The notes below the pieces were generated by a model that worked only from the letters and a program-made list of their open reading frames with translations, was not told where the DNA came from and searched no databases. The translations under genes were made by a program, and so were the position numbers. DNA of 64,000 nucleotides, taken from NCBI GenBank assembly GCA_943368475.1, contig CALRLF020000004.1, forward strand, positions 62,001-126,000. The letters are read 5' to 3'. Shown here in pieces: positions 42,338 to 52,009 of this stretch (its first letter is position 1; the number at the start of each line of letters is the position of its first letter). This DNA is from UBA1930 sp943368475. GTDB taxonomy: Bacteria; Bacteroidota; Bacteroidia; Chitinophagales; Chitinophagaceae.

Positions 42338-44689
42338 ATGACGAATATTTTAAGTGGATTGAATGAGCAGCAAACAGAAGCTGTGCAACACATTAATGGC
42401 CCATTAATGATTATAGCTGGTGCTGGTAGTGGTAAAACAAAAGTGCTTACTACACGTATTGCCAACTTAATGGCCAATGGTGTAGATGCGTTTAATATTT
42501 TGGCATTAACTTTTACCAATAAAGCTGCTGCCGAAATGAAGGAACGTATTGAAAAAATACTGGGCAACAGCGAAGCAAGAAATTTATATATTGGCACATT
42601 TCATAGCGTTTTTGCAAGAATATTAAGAGCTGAAGCTCACCGTTTAGGCTATCCCAACAACTTTACCATTTATGATACTGATGACAGCCGTAGTGTGTTG
42701 AAATCGGTGATTAATGAAATGAATCTAGATGATAAGCATTACAAACCCAACGTAGTACACAATAGAATTTCAGGTGCAAAAAATGGCTTGGTTGGCCCCG
42801 ATGAATATGCTGTAGATTATTATATACAGCAAGAAGACATGAGGGCCAATCGTCCTGCAATTGCTCAAATTTATAAAGCCTATTCCAACCGTTGTTTTAA
42901 AAACGGTGCAATGGATTTTGATGATTTATTGTTTAAAATGTATGAGCTGTTAAAACTGCACAACGAAGCTTTAGCAAAATATCAACACAAGTTTAAGTAT
43001 GTATTAATTGATGAGTACCAAGATACCAATGCTGTGCAATACCAAATAACTAAACTTTTGGCTGCAGTACATGAAAACATTTGTGTAGTAGGCGATGATG
43101 CCCAAAGTATTTACTCTTTTCGTGGAGCAACCATTGAAAATATTTTACAGTTTTCAAAAGATTACGACGATGTAAAAGTGATAAAGCTGGAACAAAACTA
43201 TCGCAGCACACAAAGCATTTTAAAAGTAGCCAATGAAGTAATTGGCAACAATAAAGGTCAGTTGCCAAAAGAATTATGGACTGAAAATGAACAAGGTGAA
43301 AAGATAAAAATTGTTCGTACCATGACGGATAATGAAGAGGGAAAATTTGTTGCCGATACTATTAAAGAACAACAGCTTCGCAATCATTATAAGAATACTG
43401 ATTTTGCCATTCTCTATCGCACCAATGCCCAAAGCCGTGCTTATGAAGAAAGTCTTCGCAAGCAGGGAATTGTGTACCGTATTTATGGTGGTATGAGCTT
43501 TTACCAACGTAAAGAAATTAAAGATTTACTGGCTTATTTAAGAATAATTGTAAATACAGCTGATGAAGTTGCTTTGCAAAGAATTATCAATTATCCGGCA
43601 AGAGGTATTGGTAAAACCACCATCGAAAAGTTGGCCACTTATGCAAGTGAACAAAATATTACGATGTATGAAGTGGTAAGCCGAGCAGCAGAGTTTGGTT
43701 TTAAAGCTGGAACACTGGAAGCGTTACAAAATTTTGTAACGATGATACGTTATTTTCAAAGTTTGTTAAACGATAAGAATGCATATGATGTTGCACAGCA
43801 AGTTGGTAAACACACCAATATTGTTAAAGAATTATTCAATGATAAAACTACCGAAGGTTTAGCCCGTTATGAAAATATTCAGGAGTTATTGAACTCAATT
43901 AAAGAATGGACTGAAAGTCCAGATACAGAAGATGGCGAAGTGGGCAGTAAAAGTTTGGGAGCTTATCTACAGCAAATTACTTTATTAACTGATGCTGATG
44001 ACGATAAAGAAAACAGCGATGCTGTTAAACTAATGACCATTCATGCTGCAAAAGGATTAGAGTTTAGTTGTGTGTTTGTAGGTGGTGTAGAAGAAACTTT
44101 GTTTCCTAATGCAATGGCCATTAATACCAGAGAAGAACTGGAAGAAGAACGTCGTTTATTTTATGTGGCAGTTACTAGAGCCAAACAAAAATTGTGGATT
44201 ACGTATGCCAATGCCCGTTATCGTTTTGGGCAATTGGTACAAAATGAGCCCAGCCGTTTTTTAGAAGAAATGCCCGAGGAATTTTTAGATAAATCTTACG
44301 CAGGTGGTGGTGCAAAAAATCAAGGGTTTGGTAATATGGGTACAGCCTTCGAAAGAATGAACAGGGGCTTTGCGTCAACTGGGTATAGTGATACAGCACA
44401 AGCTGAAAAAAAATATGGAGCACCACCAGCTAAAAAAGAAAAGCCAACTGTGTTGTCACAAATTCCTCCAGTACAAAAAGTGGTGCAACATATTCCCACA
44501 GAAAACTTTGAAGCTAGCGATACCACTTCATTACAAGCAGGACAAAGAGTAGAACACCAAAAATTTGGTTATGGTACTGTTGCCAAAATGGAAGGCAGTG
44601 CTCACAATCCTGTAGCTACTATTAACTTCGAAAATAATGGTGAGAAAAAGATTATGTTGAATTATGCCAAGTTAAGAATTGTAGAGTAG
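42338..44689 (+). CDS. pcrA: UvrD/PcrA-family DNA helicase
   Basis: 783 residues from the ATG at 42338. A GTG at 42311 would add nine residues, but these are encoded by the leader hairpin. All superfamily 1A motifs are present: I AGAGSGKT, Ia TFTNKAAAEMKERI, II DEYQDTN, III GDDAQSIYSFRGA, IV LEQNYRST, V MTIHAAKGLEF, VI VAVTRAKQKL. The C-terminus has the PcrA-type RNA polymerase-binding Tudor tail (GQRVEHQKFGYGTVAKMEGS). Unwinds DNA 3' to 5' in nucleotide-excision and mismatch repair and removes stalled polymerases. Confidence 0.95.
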   Translation: MTNILSGLNEQQTEAVQHINGPLMIIAGAGSGKTKVLTTRIANLMANGVDAFNILALTFTNKAAAEMKERIEKILGNSEARNLYIGTFHSVFARILRAEAHRLGYPNNFTIYDTDDSRSVLKSVINEMNLDDKHYKPNVVHNRISGAKNGLVGPDEYAVDYYIQQEDMRANRPAIAQIYKAYSNRCFKNGAMDFDDLLFKMYELLKLHNEALAKYQHKFKYVLIDEYQDTNAVQYQITKLLAAVHENICVVGDDAQSIYSFRGATIENILQFSKDYDDVKVIKLEQNYRSTQSILKVANEVIGNNKGQLPKELWTENEQGEKIKIVRTMTDNEEGKFVADTIKEQQLRNHYKNTDFAILYRTNAQSRAYEESLRKQGIVYRIYGGMSFYQRKEIKDLLAYLRIIVNTADEVALQRIINYPARGIGKTTIEKLATYASEQNITMYEVVSRAAEFGFKAGTLEALQNFVTMIRYFQSLLNDKNAYDVAQQVGKHTNIVKELFNDKTTEGLARYENIQELLNSIKEWTESPDTEDGEVGSKSLGAYLQQITLLTDADDDKENSDAVKLMTIHAAKGLEFSCVFVGGVEETLFPNAMAINTREELEEERRLFYVAVTRAKQKLWITYANARYRFGQLVQNEPSRFLEEMPEEFLDKSYAGGGAKNQGFGNMGTAFERMNRGFASTGYSDTAQAEKKYGAPPAKKEKPTVLSQIPPVQKVVQHIPTENFEASDTTSLQAGQRVEHQKFGYGTVAKMEGSAHNPVATINFENNGEKKIMLNYAKLRIVE

Positions 44690-44719
44690 CTTTTTGCAAT
44701 TGAAAACGAATTTATAAAG

Positions 44720-44760
44720 AGTAGTCTGCTTTTTCAAAAGCAGACTACTTTTGTTTTTTT
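44720..44760 (+). terminator. Intrinsic terminator of pcrA
   Basis: Fourteen-bp stem (agtagtctgctttt / aaaagcagactact) with a 2-nt loop, then ttttgttttttt. Confidence 0.88.
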
Positions 44761-44805
44761 AGTCTAAACTCCTTCTAAAATAAATTATTGTTCATCGTTG
44801 TATCT

Positions 44806-44879
44806 CATGTCGACGATGGGAGAAATCTGCCAAGCTTTTATACAAATGCCCAACAGATTTCTCGTACCTCGAAATGACA
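44806..44879. repeat. Bacteroidota-type large imperfect palindromic repeat
   Basis: Left arm catgtcgacgatgggagaaatctg, given here in two parts: catgtcgacgatggg and agaaatctg. Right arm cagatttct, then cgtacctcgaaatgaca. The inner arms agaaatctg / cagatttct are perfect and the outer parts pair with a few mismatches. Elements of this kind (core tcgacgaaggagaaatctg) are scattered in Bacteroidota genomes. It lies between the pcrA terminator and that of RND operon 2. Confidence 0.6.
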
Positions 44880-44894
44880 AAAATAATTCCAACA

Positions 44895-44927
44895 AAAAAG
44901 CCGTTGCAAAATTTGCAACGGCTTTTT
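44895..44927 (-). terminator. Intrinsic terminator of RND operon 2
   Basis: Sixteen-bp perfect arms (aaaaagccgttgcaaa / tttgcaacggcttttt) around one base, 21 nt past the minus-strand pump stop. Confidence 0.9.
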
Positions 44928-44947
44928 AAAAATCAAAACCAACCGAA

Positions 44948-47900
44948 CTATGCTTTAGCTGGTGCAGGTTTTAATTGCCCCATCCACACTTTTTTACCTT
45001 GTAATTTTTTTACTAAAAACATAATACCCACCAATATGAAAAAGAATGGCCCAGTAAAACCTAATAAGGCAACAAACTTGCTTCCATAAAAACGGATCAT
45101 TGGTCTTCTTAATCGTTCACTTAAAATGTACATACTTGGTACCATAATTAAGGTTAAGAAGAATGAGAATATTAAACCGAAAATGATTGTCCAGCTTAAT
45201 GGTCCCCAAAAAACTACACTGTCTCCACCAAAGAAAAGATGTGGATTTAAATGTTGGAATAATGAAACGAAATCTATATTTAAACCAACAGCCAAAGGAA
45301 ACAATCCTAACATGGTTGCCAATGCAGTAAGCATTACTGGAATGATACGAATTTTACCTGCTTCTATTGTTGCAGCTTTTGTTTTATAACCTCTGTGTCG
45401 TAACTCATCGGTAAACTCAATTAATAAGATACCATTTTTAATTACAATACCTGCTAAACCAATAATACCAACGCCTAACATAATGGTTGCTATCGTCATG
45501 CCTGTTGCAGCATAACCAATAAATACACCAATAATGCTAAAGAATATTTCAGTTAATACAATAAATGGTTTACTCAATCCATTAAACTGCAATACAAGAA
45601 TTAAGAAAATTAATAACAATGCTGTAAGTAAGGCTGTACCCAAAAATGCACCTGTTTCTTTTTCTTGTTCTCCTTGCCCTGTTTGCTTAATAGTTACATC
45701 GGCAGGAATTTTTGTTTTACTTTTAAACTCATCAATTTTTTTAGTCAATTCAATGTTTGCAGGACCAGCCAATGATGGGTCGGTAACATTCGATTGTATT
45801 TGAATAGTACGTTTTACATTCTTGCGTTTTACAGCTCCTGACGTATTGGTGTAATCAACTGTTGCAACAGCATTTAAAGGAACTTGTTTAATAGCCATGG
45901 TATTAAAATCTCTGAATGTAATACGCATGTTCATTAAATCGGTAATGTTGTTACGTTGCAAATCGGCATAACGAATTTGAATTTTATATTCATCTTCGCC
46001 ATCTTTTAATTTGCTGGCTTCTTTACCAAATACTGCATTACGAATTTCCATACCAACTTGGGCTGTACTTAAACCTTCACGTAAAGCTTTTTCTCTATCA
46101 ACTACAATGGAGATTTCGGGATTTTGTAAATCAATATCCATTTTCAATTCTTCTACCCCAACAATACGATTGGTATCGAGGTGGTTTTGTAAATCGTAGG
46201 CAACTTTAGAAATTTCATCGAAATTGTCTCCTGTAATTTCAATGTTTACTGGAGGATCGGTTGGTGGTCCAGCATCTTCTTGTGCAACCTGAATACTGGC
46301 ACCCGGAATACCATTCATTTGCTTTCTAATTTCATCCATAAATGGCTGTGTACTTTTGCCATCTCTTTTTTCAGATTCTAAAAAGCTTACCTGAATTCTA
46401 CCCAAATTACTTTGTGTGCTTCTATTGTTATCTCTAGGATTATTGGCACTTACAGCAACATTGGTAATAATACTTTCTACAATGCCATTTGGTTTTGTAG
46501 GCAGTTCATTGGCCAAAATTTTCTGTACACGTTTTTCTAAAACGGTTGTTACCGAATCGGTAACTGTTGTTTTTGTACCAATGGGCATTTTGATGTACAC
46601 ATAAATAAAGTTAGGCTCGCCACTAGGGAAGAAAGTACTTTTATTACCTCTTGCCATTAACAACAATAGTGAAACAGGAAATAAGATAAACAATCCAACC
46701 AATGCTATTGCTGGCCTGCTGCCTTGTAAAATCCATTTTAATAAAGCTTCATATTTGTTCATCAGTTTTGGTAAGGCTCTATCTTGAAAGAAATGGATAA
46801 TATCTCTCAGCACAAATCTTTCTAAAATACCCACCAATGGCATAAACAATAATAAATTACCCATGCCATGCCAGCCTGCAAAATTTAGAATAATACCAAA
46901 TGCAATACAGGTCCAAAACCAGCCAGCTTTAAAAATAGCTTTACGTGGACTTTCAAATTCTTTACCCTCTGGCTTCATGAAACTTACAGCAAATACAGGG
47001 TTAATGATAAATGCAACGATTAATGATGCAGCCAATGTTAAGATTAACATGGTAGGTAAATAAATCATGAACTTACCAATCAAACCTTTCCATAATAACA
47101 GTGGGAAGAAAGGAGCCAATGTGGTTAATGTACCAGCCAATACAGGAATGAAAACTTCGCCTGCAGCTTCTTTAGCGGCTCGTTCAATTTTTACTTTTCC
47201 GTTGTTGTAAATACGATGGGTATTTTCAATAACTACAATGGCATCATCTACAATAATTCCCAGCCCAAACAGTAGTGCAAAAAGCACAATGAAGTTTAGG
47301 GTTACATGTGTACCAACAATATAATCGGCCACAGGTAAAAAGAGAAATGCAACGAATACCGATAGTGGTACACTCAACGCCACAAAGAAGGCATTGTTTA
47401 CACCCATAAAAAACATTAACACCAATAATACCAACACAAAACCAATGATAATGGTATTAATAAGCTCATTAAATGATGTAGCTGTTTTTTTACTTTGATC
47501 ACCAGTAATTACTACTTTTAGTTTATCAGATGGAGGAATTTCTCCCTTTGCCTGCATTTCTTCAACCAATGCTTTAATCTTAGTTGCAGCACTAATTAAG
47601 TTTTCGCCACTACGCTTTACAATGTTTAGCGTAACTACATTTTTACCATCTAAACGGGCATAGCTTTCTGTTTCTTTAACAGTATCTATTACCTCTGCAA
47701 CATCTCTTAAGTAAATTGGAGCACCTTGTAAATTTTTAACTACAATGTTACGCATGTCAAAAGTGCTTGCAAACTGACCTTTAACACGTAAACCACGTTT
47801 CATTTCGCCAACAGTTACCAAACCACCACTAATATCTCTGTTCTCATAATTAATGGCATTGCTAATATCTGTAAAAGATAATTTAGCAGCTTGCATTTTA

Positions 47901-48514
47901 TAAGGATCAACATTCACCTGAATTTCTCTTTCAGGAGCACCCACAATATCGGCACGATTAATTTCGGTTAACTCTTCAAAATGATCCTGCATTTTATCTG
48001 CATAACGCTTTAACGTCATCCCATCATAATCGCCACTAATATTCACATACATAATAGGCATTTCACTAAAGTCAAATTCCTGTACGTTGGGTTGTTGCGT
48101 TAAATCGTTGGGTAAATCGCTTTGGGCTTTATCTATAGCATCTTTTACTTTTTGTTTGGCAACTTCTGTTTTAACATCGGTATCAAACTCAACAATAATT
48201 AAGCTAAAATCTTGTTGTGAAGTACTTTGAATTTTCTTCACTTTAGCACCACTAATTCCTTTTAATTGTTTTTCAATTGGACGGGTAACCAAATTTTCCA
48301 TATCCTTTGGAGAGTTACCAAAATATACAGTGTTTACACTAATGGTAGGCACTACAATATCAGGAAACTGCTCTTTAGGCAATGTATTAAACTTGGTCAA
48401 TCCATATAACGATATTAAAATCGTAATAATGTAAGTAGCTGTTCGGTTGTTTATAGCCCAACTGGTGGGTTTAAACTGTTTAAACTTTGCAGCTATGCCT
48501 TCTATAAATTGCAT
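44948..48514 (-). CDS. RND-family efflux pump permease (operon 2)
   Basis: 1188 residues, longer than the usual ~1020-1050: the extra length is in the middle (extra membrane segments around 505-600, e.g. AGWFWTCIAFGIILNFAGWHG) and in the C-terminal tail (PFFFILVGIMFLVKKLQGKK). Helix 4 has the proton-relay pair in FGLGIIVDDAIVVIENTHRIYNNGK. Opens with an AWAINNRTATYIITILISLYG signature of the CusA/MmpL-like Bacteroidota pumps. Terminal gene of a tetR-tolC-adaptor-pump operon; it lies 138 bp after the adaptor, with a family-2 repeat in that gap. Confidence 0.93.
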   Translation of the reverse strand: MQFIEGIAAKFKQFKPTSWAINNRTATYIITILISLYGLTKFNTLPKEQFPDIVVPTISVNTVYFGNSPKDMENLVTRPIEKQLKGISGAKVKKIQSTSQQDFSLIIVEFDTDVKTEVAKQKVKDAIDKAQSDLPNDLTQQPNVQEFDFSEMPIMYVNISGDYDGMTLKRYADKMQDHFEELTEINRADIVGAPEREIQVNVDPYKMQAAKLSFTDISNAINYENRDISGGLVTVGEMKRGLRVKGQFASTFDMRNIVVKNLQGAPIYLRDVAEVIDTVKETESYARLDGKNVVTLNIVKRSGENLISAATKIKALVEEMQAKGEIPPSDKLKVVITGDQSKKTATSFNELINTIIIGFVLVLLVLMFFMGVNNAFFVALSVPLSVFVAFLFLPVADYIVGTHVTLNFIVLFALLFGLGIIVDDAIVVIENTHRIYNNGKVKIERAAKEAAGEVFIPVLAGTLTTLAPFFPLLLWKGLIGKFMIYLPTMLILTLAASLIVAFIINPVFAVSFMKPEGKEFESPRKAIFKAGWFWTCIAFGIILNFAGWHGMGNLLLFMPLVGILERFVLRDIIHFFQDRALPKLMNKYEALLKWILQGSRPAIALVGLFILFPVSLLLLMARGNKSTFFPSGEPNFIYVYIKMPIGTKTTVTDSVTTVLEKRVQKILANELPTKPNGIVESIITNVAVSANNPRDNNRSTQSNLGRIQVSFLESEKRDGKSTQPFMDEIRKQMNGIPGASIQVAQEDAGPPTDPPVNIEITGDNFDEISKVAYDLQNHLDTNRIVGVEELKMDIDLQNPEISIVVDREKALREGLSTAQVGMEIRNAVFGKEASKLKDGEDEYKIQIRYADLQRNNITDLMNMRITFRDFNTMAIKQVPLNAVATVDYTNTSGAVKRKNVKRTIQIQSNVTDPSLAGPANIELTKKIDEFKSKTKIPADVTIKQTGQGEQEKETGAFLGTALLTALLLIFLILVLQFNGLSKPFIVLTEIFFSIIGVFIGYAATGMTIATIMLGVGIIGLAGIVIKNGILLIEFTDELRHRGYKTKAATIEAGKIRIIPVMLTALATMLGLFPLAVGLNIDFVSLFQHLNPHLFFGGDSVVFWGPLSWTIIFGLIFSFFLTLIMVPSMYILSERLRRPMIRFYGSKFVALLGFTGPFFFILVGIMFLVKKLQGKKVWMGQLKPAPAKA

Positions 48515-48534
48515 ATAATTTTATTTAATAGTTT

Positions 48535-48600
48535 TGGTAACGGGCAGCAGAATTGCTATGAAGCAACTGTTGCGTCGCACCCTTGTACGCTTTGTTCTTT
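48535..48600 (+). repeat. Intergenic repeat family 2, copy 3, in RND operon 2
   Basis: ggtaacgggcagcagaattgc, then ctatgaagcaac, tgttgcgtcgcacccttgta and cgcttt. Nearly identical over 36 bp to the complement of 26088-26130 and related over ~70 bp to 35730-35800. Located between adaptor and pump genes. Confidence 0.7.
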
Positions 48601-48652
48601 GTTCAACTTTCTTTGTAAACATAACTATATGTCTATCTGTCTATGTGGTTAA

Positions 48653-49846
48653 TTATTGTTGCACTTTCAACAACTGACCATCATAAATACCTTGATAACC
48701 ATCGGTAATTAATTTATCTCCTGACGCAATGCCACTTTTAACTTCAACAATTTGGTTATACACTTCACCAACAATAATACTGCGTTTGCGAGCAACCAAT
48801 TTGTTACCTTCTTGTACTGCTACGAAAACATATTTTCCTTTCTCATCAGTACTAACTGTATTTACAGGAATAGCAATTGCATTTTTAGCAGCATAATCTT
48901 CTATACGAACTTGTGCATTTTGATTTGGACGAATAACACCATCGTAAGGCAACTTAGCTTCAGCAGTAAAGCTTCTGTTATTTGGGTTAATGGTTTTACC
49001 AGATAAACTAATAGAACTGTTGTAGGTTTTATTAATATCGGGTAATACAATTTGTACTTTGCTGCCCAATTTTACTTTTGCTGCATAATTTTCAGGTACA
49101 TCGGTAATTACTTTTAATGAACTGGTATTTACAATCTTAATTTGTGCACCAGTAGCACCCATACCACTAAAAGTTTCACCAACTCTTATGTTTACTTCAT
49201 CTGCAATGCCATCTACGTCGCTATAAACATTGCTTGCATTGGCTTGCTCTTGAATGGTTTTAATGTTTTCTTCACCAGCTTGCAATTGTTTTTCTAAAGT
49301 AGTTACGTTGGTTTTAGCACTTATTAATTGTACTTCAGTGCCAATACCTTGTTTCCATAAATTATTTTGACGATTGTATAAGTCTTTTGCATAAGCCAAT
49401 TGTGTTTTAATGGTTTCTAAATTTTGTTTAGAGGCTGCAATGGTTTGCTTAACAACAGCATCATCCATTCTTAACAATAACTGACCTCTTTTTACATAGT
49501 CGCCTTTTTTAATGTACAAAGCTTTTACTTGTCCTGGCCCTAAACGTGGAGAAATATAAGAGATATTGTCTGCATCTACCCTGCCTTGTAAATCTATATA
49601 ATGCACAAAATCTTGTGTAGCAATTGCACTAATACCAACCAGTTTAGCAATATCATCTTTCTTAACTGTGGTATCTAGTTTAGCAATATCTGCTTCTAAG
49701 GTTTTAATTTTTTCCGATAAACTGGTTTGTTCTTTTTTAAGTTTATCCAGTTCGGCTTTTTTCTTAGAAAGGTCGTCTTTGCCACCACAAGCAGTTAAAG
49801 AAACAACCATTATTAGTAGAGTTATTTTAGTGAACACTCGTATCAT
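48653..49846 (-). CDS. RND efflux periplasmic adaptor lipoprotein (operon 2)
   Basis: 397 residues. Lipobox LTAC with Cys20. A Lys/Leu-rich coiled coil occupies residues 28-65 (KKKAELDKLKKEQTSLSEKI), which is unusual between the anchor and the first adaptor domain. Then the biotinyl-like half (YIKKGDYVKRGQLLLRMDDAVVKQTIAASKQNLE), a hairpin, and barrel domains (VNIRVGETFSGMGATGAQIKIVNT; VITDVPENYAAKVKLGSKVQIVLPD). Connects the pump to the tolC-type duct. 26 bp after tolC. Confidence 0.93.
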   Translation of the reverse strand: MIRVFTKITLLIMVVSLTACGGKDDLSKKKAELDKLKKEQTSLSEKIKTLEADIAKLDTTVKKDDIAKLVGISAIATQDFVHYIDLQGRVDADNISYISPRLGPGQVKALYIKKGDYVKRGQLLLRMDDAVVKQTIAASKQNLETIKTQLAYAKDLYNRQNNLWKQGIGTEVQLISAKTNVTTLEKQLQAGEENIKTIQEQANASNVYSDVDGIADEVNIRVGETFSGMGATGAQIKIVNTSSLKVITDVPENYAAKVKLGSKVQIVLPDINKTYNSSISLSGKTINPNNRSFTAEAKLPYDGVIRPNQNAQVRIEDYAAKNAIAIPVNTVSTDEKGKYVFVAVQEGNKLVARKRSIIVGEVYNQIVEVKSGIASGDKLITDGYQGIYDGQLLKVQQ

Positions 49847-49872
49847 AAATTGTATATTTTTTATTGTTTAAA

Positions 49873-51213
49873 TTATAATTTACCTGATGCTTTTAAGAAA
49901 TCAACTTTTGCAATTACTGCATCGTACAATGCAGCTATATAGTTGGTTTGTGCTGTTTTTAATTCGGTTTGTGCTGCGTTAATTTCAGTATTGCTGCCAG
50001 TACCTATTTCAAACTTCTTTTTGGTTTGGTTATACACTGTTTCGGCCAGTTGAATATTTTTCTTTTGAAAGTCTAATGTTTGAATAGCCGATTTGTATTT
50101 TAATCTTGCAGTTTCGGCTTCGCTATCAATCGATAACTTCAGGTTATCAATTGTATTTAGGGTTTGCTGCAGTTCAATTTTAGATTGTTTAACTTTTGCA
50201 TCTTTAGCAAAACCACTAAAAATTGGTACAGAAACGTTTAAACCTACATAAGTAATATTATACCAATCGCCTTTTTCAAAAAAAGTAAACTTGTTTCTAT
50301 AAGCTTGTTTGCCAAATACACCAGTTGCTGCAATCGTTGGCAAATAGCTTAATTGGTAACGTTTAATGTTAAACTCGTTTAATTTTTTTATAGTTTGTAA
50401 ATACTGAAAATCTTTTCTATCGCCATAGTTTACACTATCTACTAATGCATTGGCTTTAATTTCATCTTCGGTAATTTTATCAATTAGTATTAAGGTGTCT
50501 TTTATAGGCATTCCCATTAAAGTTTTTAAACCCAAATAACCTGTTTCAATACTATTCAACGCTTTTTGTTTTTCGGTTTTAAGGTTAATTAAGGTTACCT
50601 CAACCTTATCAACATCTAACTTTTCTGCAAAACCATTTTTGTACAATTCGTTTGCATCGTGTTTCAGTTTTTCGAAACGTGCAATATTGGCATCTAATAA
50701 TTCAATTTGTGTTTTACTTACCACCAATTGATAGTAGATTTTGTAAATGTTGGTTTTAATTGCTTCTTCGGTTACTTCTACATTTTTGCGAACATATTCC
50801 ATCGATGTTCTACGTGCTTGTAAGCCAATAAAAACCTGCCCATCAAACAGCAGCTGTTGTAGTTGCAACGTTGCACTAGAGCTATATTTTACACCAAACT
50901 TTACAGGCACTAATTGTCCTGGCTGGCCAAAAAAATCACCAGGAACAACTTGCGTTGGTACATCAATATAATCTGTAACTCCAAGGCTTCCATTTAATGA
51001 TGGATATGCTGCTGCGGTAATGCCTCTATTGGTTTGTTCTTGCACCTGAATATTCAGTAATGCATTTTTTACCTGAGCATTATTTTTGCTGGCGTATTCT
51101 ACAGCTTGTTTTACAGAAAACGAGTGTTTCGTTTCGTTTTGTGCAATAACCACTGTAGCAAATAGTGTGCAACTCAGTAGCAGTAACGGTTTTAGTAATT
51201 TTTCTTTTATCAT
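49873..51213 (-). CDS. TolC-family outer-membrane efflux protein (operon 2)
   Basis: 446 residues with a signal peptide (ends TVVIAQ). Two OEP halves: FSVKQAVEYASKNNAQVKNALLNIQVQEQTNRG and SIDSEAETARLKYKSAIQTLDFQKKNIQLAETVYNQTKKKFEIGTGSNTEINAAQTELKTAQTNY. Its start overlaps the tetR stop by 4 nt (ATGA), so regulator and duct are translationally coupled. Confidence 0.93.
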   Translation of the reverse strand: MIKEKLLKPLLLLSCTLFATVVIAQNETKHSFSVKQAVEYASKNNAQVKNALLNIQVQEQTNRGITAAAYPSLNGSLGVTDYIDVPTQVVPGDFFGQPGQLVPVKFGVKYSSSATLQLQQLLFDGQVFIGLQARRTSMEYVRKNVEVTEEAIKTNIYKIYYQLVVSKTQIELLDANIARFEKLKHDANELYKNGFAEKLDVDKVEVTLINLKTEKQKALNSIETGYLGLKTLMGMPIKDTLILIDKITEDEIKANALVDSVNYGDRKDFQYLQTIKKLNEFNIKRYQLSYLPTIAATGVFGKQAYRNKFTFFEKGDWYNITYVGLNVSVPIFSGFAKDAKVKQSKIELQQTLNTIDNLKLSIDSEAETARLKYKSAIQTLDFQKKNIQLAETVYNQTKKKFEIGTGSNTEINAAQTELKTAQTNYIAALYDAVIAKVDFLKASGKL

Positions 51214-51833
51214 ACACTTTCCTTTTTTGATCGTTGTTGTTTATATTTTAAAAAATGTTTAGCACCTTTTGTTGTGGTTAATCCTAATAAAAAGTTTTCT
51301 GTTGTTTCCCATAGCACTTCGCCTATATTGGTTTTGTGAGGTGGAAAAGCATCGGGGTCAAAAATTAAAAACATACAGGCAATTCTAAATCTGCACAGCA
51401 CATCTACATTAATTTCTGGTCTGTATAACTCTTCTTCAATACCTCTTTCTAAATTGTCTTTAATAATTGCATAAAAAAATTGGTTCTTATGATCATTAAA
51501 TTTTTTAAATCCATTCGGATGGTATTTTTTTAAGTCGTACAATATTGCTGGATTCATAGTTTTCAGCATTTCATGCACCATATCCATTGCTAAAAAAATT
51601 TCATGCACCGCATTCTCACATTGTTGTTTGTGTACAATACACTCTTTTTCGTTTGTATGAACTTCAATATCTATTACACCATCTACCAATGCATCTTTAT
51701 CAGCATAGTATTGGTAAATCGTTTTTTTGCTGATGCCCAATTGAGCAGCAATTTCATCCATGCTTACGCTTCTTATGCCATAACGCATGAATAGTTCATG
51801 TGTTTTTACAATAATTCTTTCCTGTATTTCCAT
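51210..51833 (-). CDS. TetR-family repressor of RND operon 2
   Basis: 207 residues. N-terminal helix-turn-helix: VSMDEIAAQLGISKKTIYQYYADKDALVDGVI at about 23-54. The rest is the helical ligand-binding and dimer domain. First gene of the operon; the promoter upstream is embedded in a perfect 17-bp palindrome, so autorepression with derepression by a pump substrate is inferred. Inducer unknown. Confidence 0.93.
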   Translation of the reverse strand: MEIQERIIVKTHELFMRYGIRSVSMDEIAAQLGISKKTIYQYYADKDALVDGVIDIEVHTNEKECIVHKQQCENAVHEIFLAMDMVHEMLKTMNPAILYDLKKYHPNGFKKFNDHKNQFFYAIIKDNLERGIEEELYRPEINVDVLCRFRIACMFLIFDPDAFPPHKTNIGEVLWETTENFLLGLTTTKGAKHFLKYKQQRSKKESV

Positions 51834-51853
51834 ATTGCGTTTAAATCTGGATG

Positions 51854-51898
51854 CAAAACTATGGAAACTTTTGACGACTTCAAAGTTTCCATAGTTTT
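51854..51898 (-). promoter_or_regulatory. TetR operator overlapping the operon 2 promoter
   Basis: Arms aaaactatggaaacttt (51855-51871) and its perfect complement (51882-51898) around 10 bp. On the minus strand TTTG (51881-51884) and TAGTTTTG (51854-51861) are separated by 19 bp, the ideal Bacteroidota spacing. So both promoter boxes lie on or next to the palindrome arms. Transcription would start near 51847, ~13 nt before the tetR ATG. Confidence 0.8.
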
Positions 51899-52009
51899 TT
51901 TTATTATTTTTTGTTGAGCGGTTCTAAAAAATGATAAAAGTTTAATCAAGGCTGCTACCTTTTTAAGGTTTATGTTTAGGAATACTATGCTTTGCTCTAT
52001 TTTTACAAT

